Shown: positions 1-11,910, numbered from the stretch's first letter. The stretch: DNA of 64,000 nucleotides from Elysia chlorotica (GCA_003991915.1 RQTK01000015.1:680085-744084), one strand, 5' to 3'. Notes: generated from the sequence alone by a model not told the origin. Numbers and translations are program-made.

Positions 1-97
1 NNNNNNNNNNNNNNNNNNNNNNNNNNNNNNNNNNNNNNNNNNNNNNNNNNNNNNNNNNNNNNNNNNNNNNNNNNNNNNNNNNNNNNNNNNNNNNNNN
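1..97. other. Assembly gap (N run)
   Basis: The first 97 positions are N, so the scaffold or a gap begins here and nothing can be said about content. Confidence 0.99.
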
Positions 98-2157
98 TTT
101 AGGGTTTTACTTGCGCGTCATCCGAGAAGGGCCAAGCGTGGAGGAAGGGTGTTAGGTTTAATGCCTTGTCAGTCAAGAAATGGGGGGAAAAGTACCGGAA
201 AAGGTGGAAAAATAATTTTACTAGAAGCTGTTTAGACGTAGCCAATGAGGCAGCGACTGTTCACTGATCCTGCTACATATAACTAGACTTGCATCATGAC
301 AGATTCGGTCAGACTCTTGTAGTCGTGCTGTAACAGTAAGTCGGTTAACACGCCAGCTAAAGTTACAGAAGGTTTAGCTCGGAACATGAAAGTGACGTTA
401 CTTCGTTAGTCACAGGAAATATAATTTAATACATCAGGAGGAAGCTTCATTTCTCGTTTACTTGTTTAATGAGGCAATTTTGTGACGGACACCAACAAAC
501 GCGAAAGTGATTCATTCTGTAAACATAGTCATTATTAACAGAGGACGTGAAATATATTGTTACGGTAAGGAAACAGATATGATTGGATCTCGTTTGTTTG
601 GCGTTGTTTGGTATATTTTCTAAATTTGCACTAAAATTCTTTTTGAGGGTTTCGTTTTGTTGAATTTTCTTTTCTTTTAATATAAGCAAAACTTATTTCT
701 TTTGGACTTGCGAAAATGGAGGTTTTAATCAATTGTTGATATTGAATACCAACAAGTATACCAGCTAAAATTGTTTTATCATAGGAATGGGAGGAAACGA
801 AATGGCAATGAAATGTGCACTTATCATCGGGTAGTTTCTGAAACATTTATTGGTTTAAATAATAACTTCCTGATCTAACAAATCTGAAATGAATCCTTTA
901 GTTTACCCGCCTAATGACTGTAGACCTCCTAATATGAGTTTTAATATCGAGTGATTGTTTATTGTTCTTTGTTGTTGCTGTAATTGTTGTTGTTGATCTT
1001 ATTGTTGTTGATGTTGTTGTTGCTGTTGTTGTTGTTTTGTTGTTGTCGTTGTTATTTTATTTGGGGGGGGGGTAGCGCTGTTGACTTGTCTTTGTTCTTT
1101 TTAGCGGGTGCTTTTTGCGGGGTTGCTTTTTCTATCGTTAACCTTTTTGCTTTTATTATAACAATGGGCTTGTTGCTTCCTTCGCTCATCGAACAATCCC
1201 TATAAGGCGAGGCTGAAAATAATTATTGTAGATATTGATGTTTTTCACAACCTCATGAGTTATCGACGCGAATTAAATGTTCTTCCTTCATATACAATAG
1301 CGTCGCTAAATAAAGTCTAGCTGAAATTCCCGACCAGACAACCCTTTATCAATCTTTGTTATCTAGTTTCAAAAGATCAACCATGAAACCGTTATATTAT
1401 TTTACTTTATCATGCGTACTTTATGTCTGCAGATAGTTGGGTGGTCTGGATGCTAATTACTAAAAGTGCTTTTTTTTCTAACACGGTGTTTTCTAACAAC
1501 TTAAATTTTGCAGATTTTAATTTGGTTTTACATAAATACCAGATACCAAGTTTTTTTCCTTTTATTCTTTCTTGGGAAATTTGAAAGTAATTTAATAATA
1601 GCATATTTGGTACTAAGACTTTAATTTCCTATTTAACGAATTAGAAATTCCTTTACTTTTAATGGTCTATTTTTTGTTGTTCTTGTTTTGTTTTTCTTTA
1701 TTTTTGTCTTTCTTCAGTTAAGTTGAACTTTTTTCGAATCTTAAAGAAAATGGTTGTCAATCATATCTATTTACGTTAAATGATTGACTGCAGATTAAAG
1801 GTCGACATTGATGATTGATTGATTTATTGTTGCGGAACGAGTAGCCCGTAGTAAAACAAGCTATTGAACTTGTTTTTTGGAATCCATCACTCAGAGCTAA
1901 ACAAACAAAAATCAGAGTAGTATGCTAGCCTCTATAGTACAATATGCACTGTCATTATTCACAATATAGAGGGTGAGTTATTTCAGAGAACGATTTCCTC
2001 AATAACAATTTTTTTCTGGGGTTTTTTTTTTTTTTGCTGTCATGTTTTTTCTTCTCCCAAAACCTGTTTTCACTTCTTTTATTCGGAACGAAAATATTAT
2101 GTTAGGTGTGTGATTTCACAAAAAGCTATGAAGCTTCTTTGGAAGAAAAGCTCGGCT
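98..2157. other. Intergenic, no gene seen
   Basis: AT-rich non-coding sequence. A GTT-rich low-complexity tract lies near 958-1052, followed by an 8-G run near 1064. The short open frames here have no recognisable protein features. A 5' untranslated exon of the Kunitz gene may lie somewhere in 98-4600, because the coding exon at 4637 is preceded by a splice acceptor. Confidence 0.6.
958..1052. repeat. GTT-rich simple repeat
   Basis: Imperfect TTG/GTT triplets over about 95 bp. The leucine-rich open frame across it is a repeat artefact. Confidence 0.85.
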
Positions 2158-2159
2158 TT

Positions 2160-2424
2160 AGGTGTCAGTTAGCCCAGTAATCTGGGGTAGAAAATGGCCT
2201 TCCGACGTAAAAGGTCCGAATTCAAGTCCTAGATATTGTGCTCCCTACTGGTTGGGTCGGTGTCAGTTGAATGTGACCGGCTGAGACAGTAGTAATGGTA
2301 TCCCCGCCCTGTCTCGTGTGTGGCAGCACGTAAAATTGCCAGACGTCAGTCTTGGGGCCCGTTCACAATATAGACTATATAGTGCTGATGATGGACGTTA
2401 AACCAACTCAACAACAACAACAAC
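2160..2424 (+). mobile_element. tRNA-derived SINE, full length, (AAC)n tail
   Basis: The 5' part is tRNA-like, with an A-box-like stretch around ATCTGGGGTAGAA and a B-box-like GGTCCGAATTCAAGTCC. The body matches the copy at 61205-61459 over about 180 bp, including GGTTGGGTCGGTGTCAG, GTCTCGTGTGTGGCAGCAC and CGTTAAACCAACTCAAC. It ends in an AAC tail, as SINEs do. The insertion is upstream of the Kunitz gene. The family name is not known to me. Confidence 0.85.
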
Positions 2425-3988
2425 ATGTAGCACCGAACGTGCGAGAATTCAAGTCTTTTAAAGAGAACATAAAGCAAGCAAACTTCAAGGATGTATATAC
2501 GGCCCGTGAGCACAGTAATGGCTATATAGTACATAATTATAATCCCCTTGATAGGTGATACAGTATGTTAGTAAAGTTGACTTCATATTTTATTTCATGG
2601 ATTATGTATAAATATATAAAAACTGTTTAAAAATGGTCAGTTAGAAAAATATAATTACTCAGAATCGCAAAGAGGAAAAAAGCATACATAAAAATGGCAA
2701 TGTGGTGTTTTTCATCTGCTTATTGAACGTGGCCCTCTTTTCAAATAAAGTGGAAAGACTTCACAGGATATGATCTCCAACATTTTCAATCTTTGGACTT
2801 GACCAGACCACTAATAAGCTAATGATGAATGTTAAGAAATATAAGAACACATTCGTTCCTTTATATCATTTTCAAATAATCTTGTCGATATTTATGATTA
2901 AATAAGACTGAGGATTGTACACGTATAATAAAACCAATGGACATTTCGATAGAAAAAACTAGTGCTTCACTAAAAAAATGTGCTGCTATTATATAAATAA
3001 AGAATAAAATGTACCAATTTATTGTGGAGTGATCAACATTATGCTGAAATTGTCCATCGGTTTAATCGCTAGAGAGAAGAAGAAGTCCTTACTATTTTCC
3101 TGCATTTATCCATCACCTCAGTAAGCTAAAAACCAATGTGCTGAGAAAACAAGTCTTTAAATTATTTTGATAATTTACTTTGTGAAAGTTGCGAGTTGTT
3201 GGTTATCTTTCCATAAAACAGCCCTTTTACTGTCAATACATCTTCTCCCTTCGATTAAGCATCAAGATACATTTTTTTTTTACCTTTCCACAGTCCTTTG
3301 TTTTCTAAGTGCCTTTCTAACTGTATCCAATTATTACTTTATGAGCATAATTGCCCCTTAAAAAGTCCCTTAATCTTGCAGGGCAAAAGAAAGATTTACG
3401 TTGTTTCTCCATACAATATAACATATAATTATCAGTTTTATTATTTTTATCCTTTTATCCAACAAGGTCTACGATTTGGCTACCTCCTTTTACAATTCAT
3501 ACTGTTGGAGAAAAATTCCTACCCTCCTTTCACCCTCAACGTGTCCGTGCTATTTATAACAATGCGTCCTATCATCAGATAATATAACTTCAGCTCATCA
3601 GTATGTGTCTAGTCTATTTGCCCATTCAATTAATTGAAGGACACTTGAATTAAAAGAAAAGTTTTATTTTGTTATTATTTTTACTTTCCAAAGCTTAAAT
3701 GGAGCGAGCAACGCAAGAGAACGGTTTTACTAATATTACCGCAAAGTGTCCTAGTAAAATATTAATTATAAATATTGATCTTGAAGTGATTTTCGCTGAA
3801 TTTGCAGAGAGAAGAAGCATCATGGGCCTCTCAACATGGCCGGATTAAATACAATAATCTCTTGCCCCGAGAGCAATCCATAAATAGCAGTTGGTAGGAT
3901 AGTGCTGTATAGTGAAGCAGTTGACCAGTGAGTGCTCTTATTAAGCTTGATAAATCGTTGCTGTGTACACAAGCCGGCTTAAACACAC

Positions 3989-4024
3989 CGACACACACAC
4001 ACAGATACACACACATACACACAT
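3989..4024. repeat. (AC)n microsatellite, imperfect
   Basis: CA dinucleotides interrupted by GATA and AT steps. Confidence 0.85.
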
Positions 4025-4067
4025 AGCATAAAATGGACAATTTACCCATACATGAAAAAAAAAAACA

Positions 4068-4285
4068 AACAGGCGTGTTGGTTGGTTGACTAACTGGTTT
4101 CTAATAATCCGTCATCAGAAACTAGGTCATATCCCGGACGGGTCCTAAGACTTAGGTTTCCAGATGACCATTATACTGGAACGAATGACACCAGCTAAAA
4201 TTCGAACATCGGGTCGTAATCTCTTCAACAGTGGCCAAGACCGACTAAACTACTAACGCTTGGTTTATTATAATAAAATATAAGA
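4068..4285 (-). mobile_element. Degenerate SINE relic
   Basis: A diverged copy of the window's SINE family in minus orientation. It begins GGTTGGTTGACTAAC, has a CCCGGACGGGTCC block matching the GTGGACGGGCCCC core of the better copies, and ends in a TTCGAA-containing tRNA-like segment. Confidence 0.5.
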
Positions 4286-4636
4286 TGAAAATGAACATCG
4301 CCTCTTTTAAGCAGGACAATCGAACTATCGCTTCAACTGTGGGAAATCAGCATATCAAATTTCTTTTCTTAATTTTGTCTATAGGTTTCACATATCATTA
4401 ATGAAAATATTGAGTTTTTAAAGGCAATAAAATATTCCTATAACCGATTTAGTATAACTCCACAAGGGATCGATATTATGATCAGGTTTTGAATTCAAGG
4501 ACCCATCATCATTTTTGCTTGACACGACGTGTAATACCAACCGTTTACAAAATGGTCAGTGAGTTATATACTTTGATTATGGGAAACTGATTAATTCTCT
4601 AGGCTTTTCCTTTTCCTTGTTTCCGCAGGAGACACC

Positions 4637-4694
4637 ATGAATATGATCACAGCCATCGTCAGTGTTTTCATCGCGTGGACTGTACAGGCACAAG
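4637..4694 (+). CDS. Kunitz gene exon 1: signal peptide
   Basis: The ATG is followed by a hydrophobic stretch ending in VQA-Q, a plausible signal-peptidase site. The exon ends in phase 1 at a GTAAGT donor. TTTCCGCAG directly before GAGACACCATG is a splice acceptor, so the exon really begins near 4629 and at least one 5' untranslated exon lies upstream. Confidence 0.82.
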
Positions 4695-4959
4695 GTAAGT
4701 GACCCCCTCTCGCCCTTTAATGTTTGTTTCTGTTGTTAGAGGTTTTTATTTCTTACCATGTTTGGTTTAACCAATTTGGGTCACGGTAAGTATAGTTTAT
4801 AATTTCTTAACATTATCATCAGAAATTTTTTTTATCGCAGACGGTTACCAAAATTGACGTCTGACAGTTGTATGAGCTATTGCACAAACACTGACTCCAA
4901 TTCTAATTCTATAGCTTTTGAGGATACCTTTTGGGACCAGTAAAAGCTGGATGATCGTC

Positions 4960-5006
<47 letters not shown>

Positions 5007-8000
5007 GGATAGAAAGTGAGAGAAAGCAACTGTGTTAAAGACACCTATACTTTAATATCCATTATGTTTAAAGAAAGGGTGGTCTTTGATTAGTTTCACA
5101 TCAACAGACACACACACACACACACAGAGGGAAACGGACGGACAGGCAGACAGACAGACAGATACAGGCACAGACAACGAGTGAGAGAGAGTGAGAGAGA
5201 TCGAGAGGGAGAAAGAGACAGAGAGAGAAAGAGAAAAAGAGATAGAGAGTGAGATAAAGCAACTGTGTTACTGTTAAAGGCACCTATACTTAAATATCCA
5301 TTATGTTTAAAGAAAGGGTGGTCTTTGATTAGTTTAACATTTACAAGTTTTCAAAAGGATTCCATGATAGAACAGTGCTGTACCTTTAATATAATCGTTA
5401 CTAAAATCTTTTGGAAAACGTTATAAATAATATAATTTAACAACTGTTATGAATAAAATAAAATATTCCTTTTAATTGATACCAGAGGCATATTACCGTT
5501 CCAAATCGATTACAGCACGAGCTGTGACTTAGGTCGAACACATAACTACCGTTAAATTTTTTTGCTCACGGCTATACAACGCTGTCACACCATCTTCCGT
5601 GAAGCGATCACAAGTTTCAATCAGGTTGCTAATGTTAAAGTGACCTTGCACTTGGTCACCTCATTGAAATAAGATAATAATCAATATGATTTCCTGGTTT
5701 CTCACCACCATAAGAATTGAGGAAATAATGATTATTTTCACCGTACCCAACTGCGTAACTTTTACGTTAAGAAAATTCTCCGTCTACGCCAAGTGTCAAA
5801 ACAGATTGGGTGGGGACTGTAGGGTGGACAATACTGAAGTATTACAGCTAAATTGAAACGTGCTGATCTCAAAAGGTGTGTATTTTCAGGATCTATAACT
5901 TTAGGAACTTATAAATTTGCTTGAAGAGGTTGCATCAAATTAAAGTAGGCTCAATAATTTATAATCAGAATTAATAATTAACCAAGCGTTCTAAGCAAGG
6001 CTTCCAAAAATTTTTGGACGCCCTGGTTCTAAGAAAACGGTGCACTATGCACATTAAAATTTTAGCACGCACTTAGAAAATAAAAAGAATCAATATTTAT
6101 AGCACTCTCGATTTTTTTGTTGTTCAAGGAAGGGAGGAAGCAGTAATTATTGTTATGCCTATAATTTCTTTTTTTTTTAATAAACTTTTAGTTTATAAAT
6201 TTGTAAAGTTTCGTTCAAAATTTAATTACGCGTTTGGTGTTATTAGTTTTATGACTCTAAAATTCTCTGGCCCATTTGTACTTTTACTGTAAAATTTGGG
6301 ATTTTACTTTTTAGGGTGGAGCGATGTCTAAGTTTGAGACGAAGACAATTATATATAGATACTTTCATATTTTATATTAAAAAATCGAATGGAACCATGA
6401 ATATATTTCCAAATGTTTTGGAGTTGTAGCAAAATTGAAAATATTCCTATGGCTCAAAGTTTTGATCAGGTGTATTAATTTTTCTTGTAATATACCATAA
6501 ATAACTATATATTCAAATAGTTGTACTATTGTTACTGTTATCGTTTTTTCCTACATTAATTCAACAGACAAGATTTGAACCCACATGTAGTGTATTTTAT
6601 ACACATCTCTATTTCAAATTTATTTCTTTATGACGGTTGATTTCGTGGCTTGCTGTTTATTTCCATAACAAATCAATAGTTTCCTCAAAGGACTTAGTCA
6701 TACCCATCAACAGTTTATATGAGGAGAAACAAAGGAAACATGAGACGCACTCATTGTTACAGGTTAAAGAGAAATCTTTACACTTTTATTGATAGCGGCA
6801 GACTGTCTAGTCGTAGACAACAAGAAAATTTGCCAACTTTGCGAAAAGGTGCGCTTAAGTAACAAAAACCTCACTAAACCTAACCCAGGCCTACTTGCAG
6901 ACAGAATGATAAGGAATGCGCACGTCGTTTTCCATAATAAAAAAAATAGTTAAAAAAAAAGAAGAAACGGGAAAAAAGAAACGAAAATAACGGGAGAAGA
7001 CTCGCAAAACACGACTAGCCTAGATCTATTTTTTGTGCGCATGTCCGTATTGGCGACGTCACCGGCTGGTGTGGGAGGTGTTTATATCGGGGATGCCCGC
7101 TGTCCGCCGAGGCGCCGCGCAATAAATCATCTCCCTTGTTTCCAAATAGGCTACCCCACAGTCATAACAATCGTGATTGGAGCTGTCGGGAAATTTTCCA
7201 TAAATACGACAGCTTCACTCTTTGATCTGAAATTCCGTTAGACCTAGGGGGTTATAGACAGATTAAAACAAATGGCTGGGCAAGCTAAATAGTCTATCGC
7301 TCAGAAGTAATGAACATAAATTTGATGGTTAAGCAAGCGTAGCGACGAATATAAAATTAATAAAGGAAAGCTTTAATACATTTTCAGAGAAGCGAGCAAG
7401 ATCGTCACGGTGTTTTATTTGCCTGTGACAATTAAAAAATAATATTAATGGGAGTTCAGTCCTTTGAAGACAGTTTTTATTGTTTACAACAGGATTGCGA
7501 GTATTGAAAATTATTGTCAGAGGCTAGTTGCTTTTTATTTTTATCCGTTTCAAGATGTTTGATGCTTTAAAAAAAAGGTACTACAATAGAGGTGACATTT
7601 TATTACAATAATTATTTAACTACCCACTACCTCTCCCTGCTCTATCTACCTATCTGTCTATCTATCTATCTCCATTTCTCATCTCTATTCTCTCTTTATC
7701 TTAATTGTCAAACGCTTCGCTAAACTTACCTTTTTTAAAATCCACAGATTTCATGAATTTGTATAATTTCGATCAAGTGGATGTTCGATGTATTGTAAGT
7801 AACCTTGTAGTGTTTTCCCTTAAAAATAGCTACCCGATATATGAATTAGTATTTATTTAAGTTTCTCACCTTTGTATTCCAAGAACCGTAAGTAGAATGT
7901 TGCTGTAGCTTACGATCTTAAGAATCAAGAAGGCTTATGGCGAGTCGTAATCTACCGTGAAGTTGTACTTACGGATCAAAATATCTTATCCCGGCAACGA

Positions 8001-8135
8001 CTGTAGTACATGTTACAAAAAAAAGTTACGAGAAGGATGGCATTGGTGATAGCGATGACGACATGGAAGATATTGAATTCCTTGAAAGCCTCTCTATTAT
8101 AATGATGATAATAATTATAATGATGATGATTATGA

Positions 8136-8199
<64 letters not shown>

Positions 8200-8250
8200 G
8201 TAGTGGTGGTGGTTGCGGTGGTGGTTGTGATTATCATGGTTATGATGAAC

Positions 8251-8314
<64 letters not shown>

Positions 8315-8381
8315 TGATGATGATGGTGGTAGTGCTGGTGGGGGTGGTGATGGTTGTGATTATCATGGTTATGAGGAACGC

Positions 8382-8475
<94 letters not shown>

Positions 8476-11054
8476 AATGGTATCGATATAATTTAAAATC
8501 AATGGGATATCGATTTTTATGTAATTGAAGGTGGGTTTTTTAATACTAACTTCATCGAGTATTCTACTCGGAATGCTTTAGCTACAATACCGGTGGGTGG
8601 AATGATCTATCTAAGTGCGATTGGGTTAAGCATATCTTAGAAGCAGTGTCGTAACTAAGTTTCATAGAGCGTAACATAAGTCCTCTTTTATGTATCATGC
8701 AAAAAATGTGAACAATCTATCATTGAAATCACATTCCCCAGGGAGTGCGATGTCCATCTGATCGGCCCTACTGTGTGATACAAAACTACCAGACCGCGTG
8801 CGTTGCTCATTCCTCGACACCTGGGGAGAGACGGGTCAGTCGCCTGAGTCGGCCTCCTATCGTCCTGCCACAGCAGCATCAGCATCAGCAGCAACAGGAA
8901 CAGCAACAGACACAGGATCGGGGCGTGGCAGGTCCGCCAGGAAACTTGCTCTCCGAGTCTCAAGTAACGATAACTCTGAAGGGTCAAAACTCTTTAGACG
9001 TTCCAAATAATAATCCTTCAGCGCCATTGCCTCCCCTGAACTTAAGGCGGCCAGTAGGGGAGGATCAAGCATCAGTTTCTGGTGTCCCTGGACAAGCGGG
9101 CAGTAGATTTAGTCCCGGCACTGATAGTTCTTCTGCCGCTCAAAATAACCCTGGAAATGGTAGAGGGTCTCGGGCGAACACCAGGTTTTCTTCTGGTGTA
9201 AATAACCCTTTCAGCAGCGGTATCTTCACTCAGAGAAACACAAACACTAACGACGCTGCCGTTGGGCCTTTCAACCTCGAAGTTCAAAGTGTGGCGCCTG
9301 ACTTCTGCTTTCTGCGACCAGAGAAGGGTCGATGCCGAGGTTACTTATCCCGTTATTTCTATAATCCAGAAACGGGGCAATGCCAGAGTTTCAGCTATGG
9401 GGGTTGCGAGGGAAATGCTAATCGCTTTGAAACTCTAGTTGACTGTTTTAAAGTGTGCGCCCTACCACATGGTGCCATTGGCTCCTCACCATCTGTATTT
9501 GGAAATGTAGTAGTTGAGGCACCAACTCCAACTTCTTTTCCTTCTCGTTCGAGAAAACCATCTGAAGGCGGTGTTCAAGACGGGAGTGTGCTTGAAAACA
9601 GCAACATCAATAAAAACGTCAATAGCATCACCACGAATACCAATATCGACGACCAGACAAACGCAATTTTCGGGTCCGGTACCAATATCGACGATCAGAC
9701 AAACGCAATTTTCGGGTCCGGTCTTTTCTTTTCTGACCCAACTGGTGGACTGTCTCTAGGATCTGTAAACAGTGTCAACGAAGGACAAAAAACTGGCAGT
9801 GGCAATCCCTTATTGCAAAATCGACCAAGTTCTCAGTCGGCCTTTATCACGTCATCACAGGGTAATTCTGGTGGGCGCGACAATTCACCCAGAATCACCA
9901 ATCTTCTTGGTGAAAACAATAATGTATACGGCGCTGAGGGAAATAATAACAATAACTTCAACAGTGTAAACGACAATGTGAGAAACATAAACGTGGACAG
10001 CAGTCTCTACACCGGGGTGGTCACAGGCTTGAATGCAGCCTCTTTCCCCCAGGGCAACCAAGATCAGAGGCAGCGAGTGTCAGCTGTAAACAGACGCCCA
10101 TCACCAAGATCAAGCCCATCTCGCCCCCGTCCGGAAACCTGCTATCAGCCAGCCAACGCAGGGCCTTGTCTAGCGGCCTTTTCCAGGTATTACTATAACA
10201 AAACAGAGGACCAGTGTCTGGTTTTCATATACGGAGGTTGCGGTGGCAACCAGAACAATTACGCGACCAGAGAAGATTGTGCCAGAGAGTGCAATGAAGG
10301 TGCGGAGAATACACCTGGACAACCAATTGCCAGCAATTATCCTAACCAGCAGAGCGGCAGTGTTGGTTCCGGGAGTTTCACTACTGGCTCCATAGGAAAT
10401 AACAGGGGCAATGGAATCGTTGGTAATGGTAATCTACAACAACCTCAGCAAAGGTCACAAGCATCTCTGCAAAATGACAGAACATCAAATGGCAACCAGT
10501 GCATGTTGCAGGCAGATCGCGGATCATGCTCAGGACAATTACTTCGTTATTTTTACAACAGCCAAGCGGGGCAGTGTCAGGCATTCAGTTATACGGGTTG
10601 TCAAGGAAACGCTAATAACTTCCCTTCATTAGTGGCGTGTGCAAGCGCATGTGACGGCTTTGGAGGGTTCTCATTGTCACCTACCGCTATTCCAAATTCG
10701 GTAAGCGGCAACACTAACTATGGGCGTGACCTCTACACTGGCAATACGGGACGATCTCAAGTGTGTCAGCTAGATCCGTTCCCAGGTCCCTGTCGAGCTT
10801 TTATCCGCCGTGTCTATTTCAACCGCCGGTCGGGTCGATGTGAACAATTTGTCTACGGAGGGTGCCAATCCAACGGTAACAACTTCCAATCCGCGACTGA
10901 ATGTCTCAGGGTCTGCGGCGGAGAAGACACCAACACAAACAGCAGAGGTAGGATCGGTACATCCATGAGCTCAAGAGATAGATTAAGCTTGACTGTTGAT
11001 CCACTTCCGTTTTCCAGCTTCCGGTTTAGTGAAGACGGGGCGCAACGATTTTAA
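4637..11054 (+). CDS. Secreted protein with four Kunitz/BPTI domains (three coding exons)
   Basis: Joined CDS 4637-4694, 7748-7794, 8742-11054, giving 805 residues. Exon 1 encodes a signal peptide (MNMITAIVSVFIAWTVQAQ). The mature N-terminus is acidic, then has Cys-bearing RCIGVRCPSDRPYCV. Four complete six-cysteine Kunitz domains follow, at 9302-9460, 10136-10291, 10496-10653 and 10760-10915. Residues after the second Cys (the P1 site in BPTI) are Arg, Leu, Ser and Arg, so targets probably differ; domains 1 and 4 fit trypsin-like proteases. Long Asn/Ser/Gln/Gly-rich linkers separate the domains. All frames and GT/AG borders agree (phase 1 then 0). Kunitz domains are canonical serine-protease inhibitors; an extracellular-matrix, mucus or shell-matrix role is possible but not shown. 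The closest named ortholog is not clear, so no symbol is given. Confidence 0.88.
4963..5345. repeat. GA microsatellite and ~240-bp tandem duplication in intron 1
   Basis: A (GA)n run near 4963-5000 is followed by a unique block ending GGTGGTCTTTGATTAG (to 5100). The same block recurs at 5221-5340 after AC and ACAG repeats. The copies are about 95% alike over 110 bp, so this is a local tandem duplication seeded by microsatellite sequence. Confidence 0.8.
7021..7245. promoter_or_regulatory. GC/CpG-rich island inside Kunitz intron 1 (candidate regulatory element)
   Basis: Against an AT-rich intron this stretch is CpG-rich, with GACGTCA (CRE-like) near 7055 and CCGCCGAGGCGCCGCGC near 7107, then AATAAATCAT. 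The 68-codon open frame over it does not resemble a known protein and lacks good splice borders. Enhancer, alternative promoter or old insertion are all possible. Confidence 0.3.
7748..7794 (+). CDS. Kunitz gene exon 2
   Basis: A 47-nt exon between CCACAG and GTAAGT, too short for ORF detection. It completes the Asp codon begun in exon 1, encodes FMNLYNFDQVDVRCI and ends in phase 0, exactly matching exon 3. Joining exon 1 directly to exon 3 would hit a stop after seven codons, which supports this exon. Confidence 0.8.
8136..8476. repeat. (ATG/GAT)n satellite with higher-order structure
   Basis: Three blocks of ATG triplets are separated by two related ~70-bp spacers, each containing GGTTGTGATTATCATGGTTATGA. 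The spacer plus triplet block is thus itself repeated. It ends about 265 bp before the large Kunitz exon. Poly-Asp, poly-Met and poly-Ile frames across it are artefacts. Confidence 0.95.
8742..11054 (+). CDS. Kunitz gene exon 3: four Kunitz domains and linkers
   Basis: A 2313-nt terminal exon. It begins GGAGTGCGATGT after CATTCCCCAG, with no internal stop until TAA at 11052. Each Kunitz domain has the expected FxYGGCxGNxNxF signature: SYGGCEGNANRF, IYGGCGGNQNNY, SYTGCQGNANNF and VYGGCQSNGNNF. Domain 3 has Thr for the usual first Gly. A 14-residue linker repeat (TNIDDQTNAIFGSG) occurs twice in tandem near 9638-9721 with almost identical DNA, a recent slippage. Packing all domains into one exon is unlike multi-Kunitz genes that have one exon per domain. 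Confidence 0.9.
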   Translation, partial: GVRCPSDRPYCVIQNYQTACVAHSSTPGERRVSRLSRPPIVLPQQHQHQQQQEQQQTQDRGVAGPPGNLLSESQVTITLKGQNSLDVPNNNPSAPLPPLNLRRPVGEDQASVSGVPGQAGSRFSPGTDSSSAAQNNPGNGRGSRANTRFSSGVNNPFSSGIFTQRNTNTNDAAVGPFNLEVQSVAPDFCFLRPEKGRCRGYLSRYFYNPETGQCQSFSYGGCEGNANRFETLVDCFKVCALPHGAIGSSPSVFGNVVVEAPTPTSFPSRSRKPSEGGVQDGSVLENSNINKNVNSITTNTNIDDQTNAIFGSGTNIDDQTNAIFGSGLFFSDPTGGLSLGSVNSVNEGQKTGSGNPLLQNRPSSQSAFITSSQGNSGGRDNSPRITNLLGENNNVYGAEGNNNNNFNSVNDNVRNINVDSSLYTGVVTGLNAASFPQGNQDQRQRVSAVNRRPSPRSSPSRPRPETCYQPANAGPCLAAFSRYYYNKTEDQCLVFIYGGCGGNQNNYATREDCARECNEGAENTPGQPIASNYPNQQSGSVGSGSFTTGSIGNNRGNGIVGNGNLQQPQQRSQASLQNDRTSNGNQCMLQADRGSCSGQLLRYFYNSQAGQCQAFSYTGCQGNANNFPSLVACASACDGFGGFSLSPTAIPNSVSGNTNYGRDLYTGNTGRSQVCQLDPFPGPCRAFIRRVYFNRRSGRCEQFVYGGCQSNGNNFQSATECLRVCGGEDTNTNSRGRIGTSMSSRDRLSLTVDPLPFSSFRFSEDGAQRF

Positions 11055-11183
11055 ATTTACTTTTCTGTATAGGAATATTTAGCCTCCTACCATGATAAAC
11101 TCTTACAGACTAATTAGCCAACTAAACCAATTGTATGGGTCACTTGATGTTTTGCTTATGCTACAAAAAGAGGATGAATGTAC

Positions 11184-11802
11184 AATAAATCGTTCTAGAT
11201 CCTTCCGTAATTTCTAAAAAAAAACTGAGCGAAGTGTTTGATTACTTAGATAAACAAGTAAATCCTTGAGATGCTTCTTATAATTAACCGAAAAGCATAA
11301 AGCCTGTTATCTATTTTCAAAAAACATAACTATTTGTATGTACTATTTCTTTTATAATATATTTATTGATCCATTTTCATATTATGAAATCTTCATCACC
11401 CATATTGGTTTTTAAAAATCTAAACTTAATTGTAGACTATCTCGCGCTTTGGAAATAAATTCATGTATAGACGTTTCTTGAAACACGAAAAGAAAAGAAA
11501 ACTACAAAATGTAAGATAAGAGTTGGGTATGAGAAGGCGGAGTGGGATGTGGGTTTAAGTGCGCAACAATTCCGTTATTGTTTTTTTTCCAGTATATTTC
11601 TGCTAACTCCACTGGTCCATTACAATCAGAGGTGAGAAATACTTATCGGTGAAACCTTATGAGTACCTTTATTACGTCTAATATTTCCGATGTACTTCCA
11701 ACCATATAATTTTATACATTTTTCTAAAGTTAGATAGCGTATTGTAGTTTTTCATGAAATCCAGTGGTATTGGGTCGACTTTAATTTAACTGTGTTAATA
11801 AA
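11184..11802 (+). terminator. Candidate polyadenylation signals of the Kunitz gene
   Basis: AATAAA occurs at 11184-11189, 11454-11459 and 11797-11802, all downstream of the stop codon. Which one is used cannot be told. Confidence 0.4.
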
Positions 11803-11909
11803 ACGTTGAAAAAAGTAGCTATTCGTTCGTTCGTTTTCTATTTTTATTGTAATGGCATATTAGGAGTGTGTCATACCTTGGATCTAAGCTAAACAATAGC
11901 TTGATTTGT

Positions 11910-11910
<1 letters not shown>

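Larger units (their letters stand above)
2425..4628. other. Intergenic or 5' intron, no gene seen
   Basis: AT-rich, with short non-convincing open frames, an AC-rich tract (3989-4024) and a SINE relic (4068-4285). It is probably upstream or first-intron sequence of the Kunitz gene. Confidence 0.5.

Noticed and set aside
8137-8496. Open frames of poly-Asp, poly-Met and poly-Ile across the ATG satellite
   Set aside because: Pure products of a triplet microsatellite with no start context, domains or splice borders.
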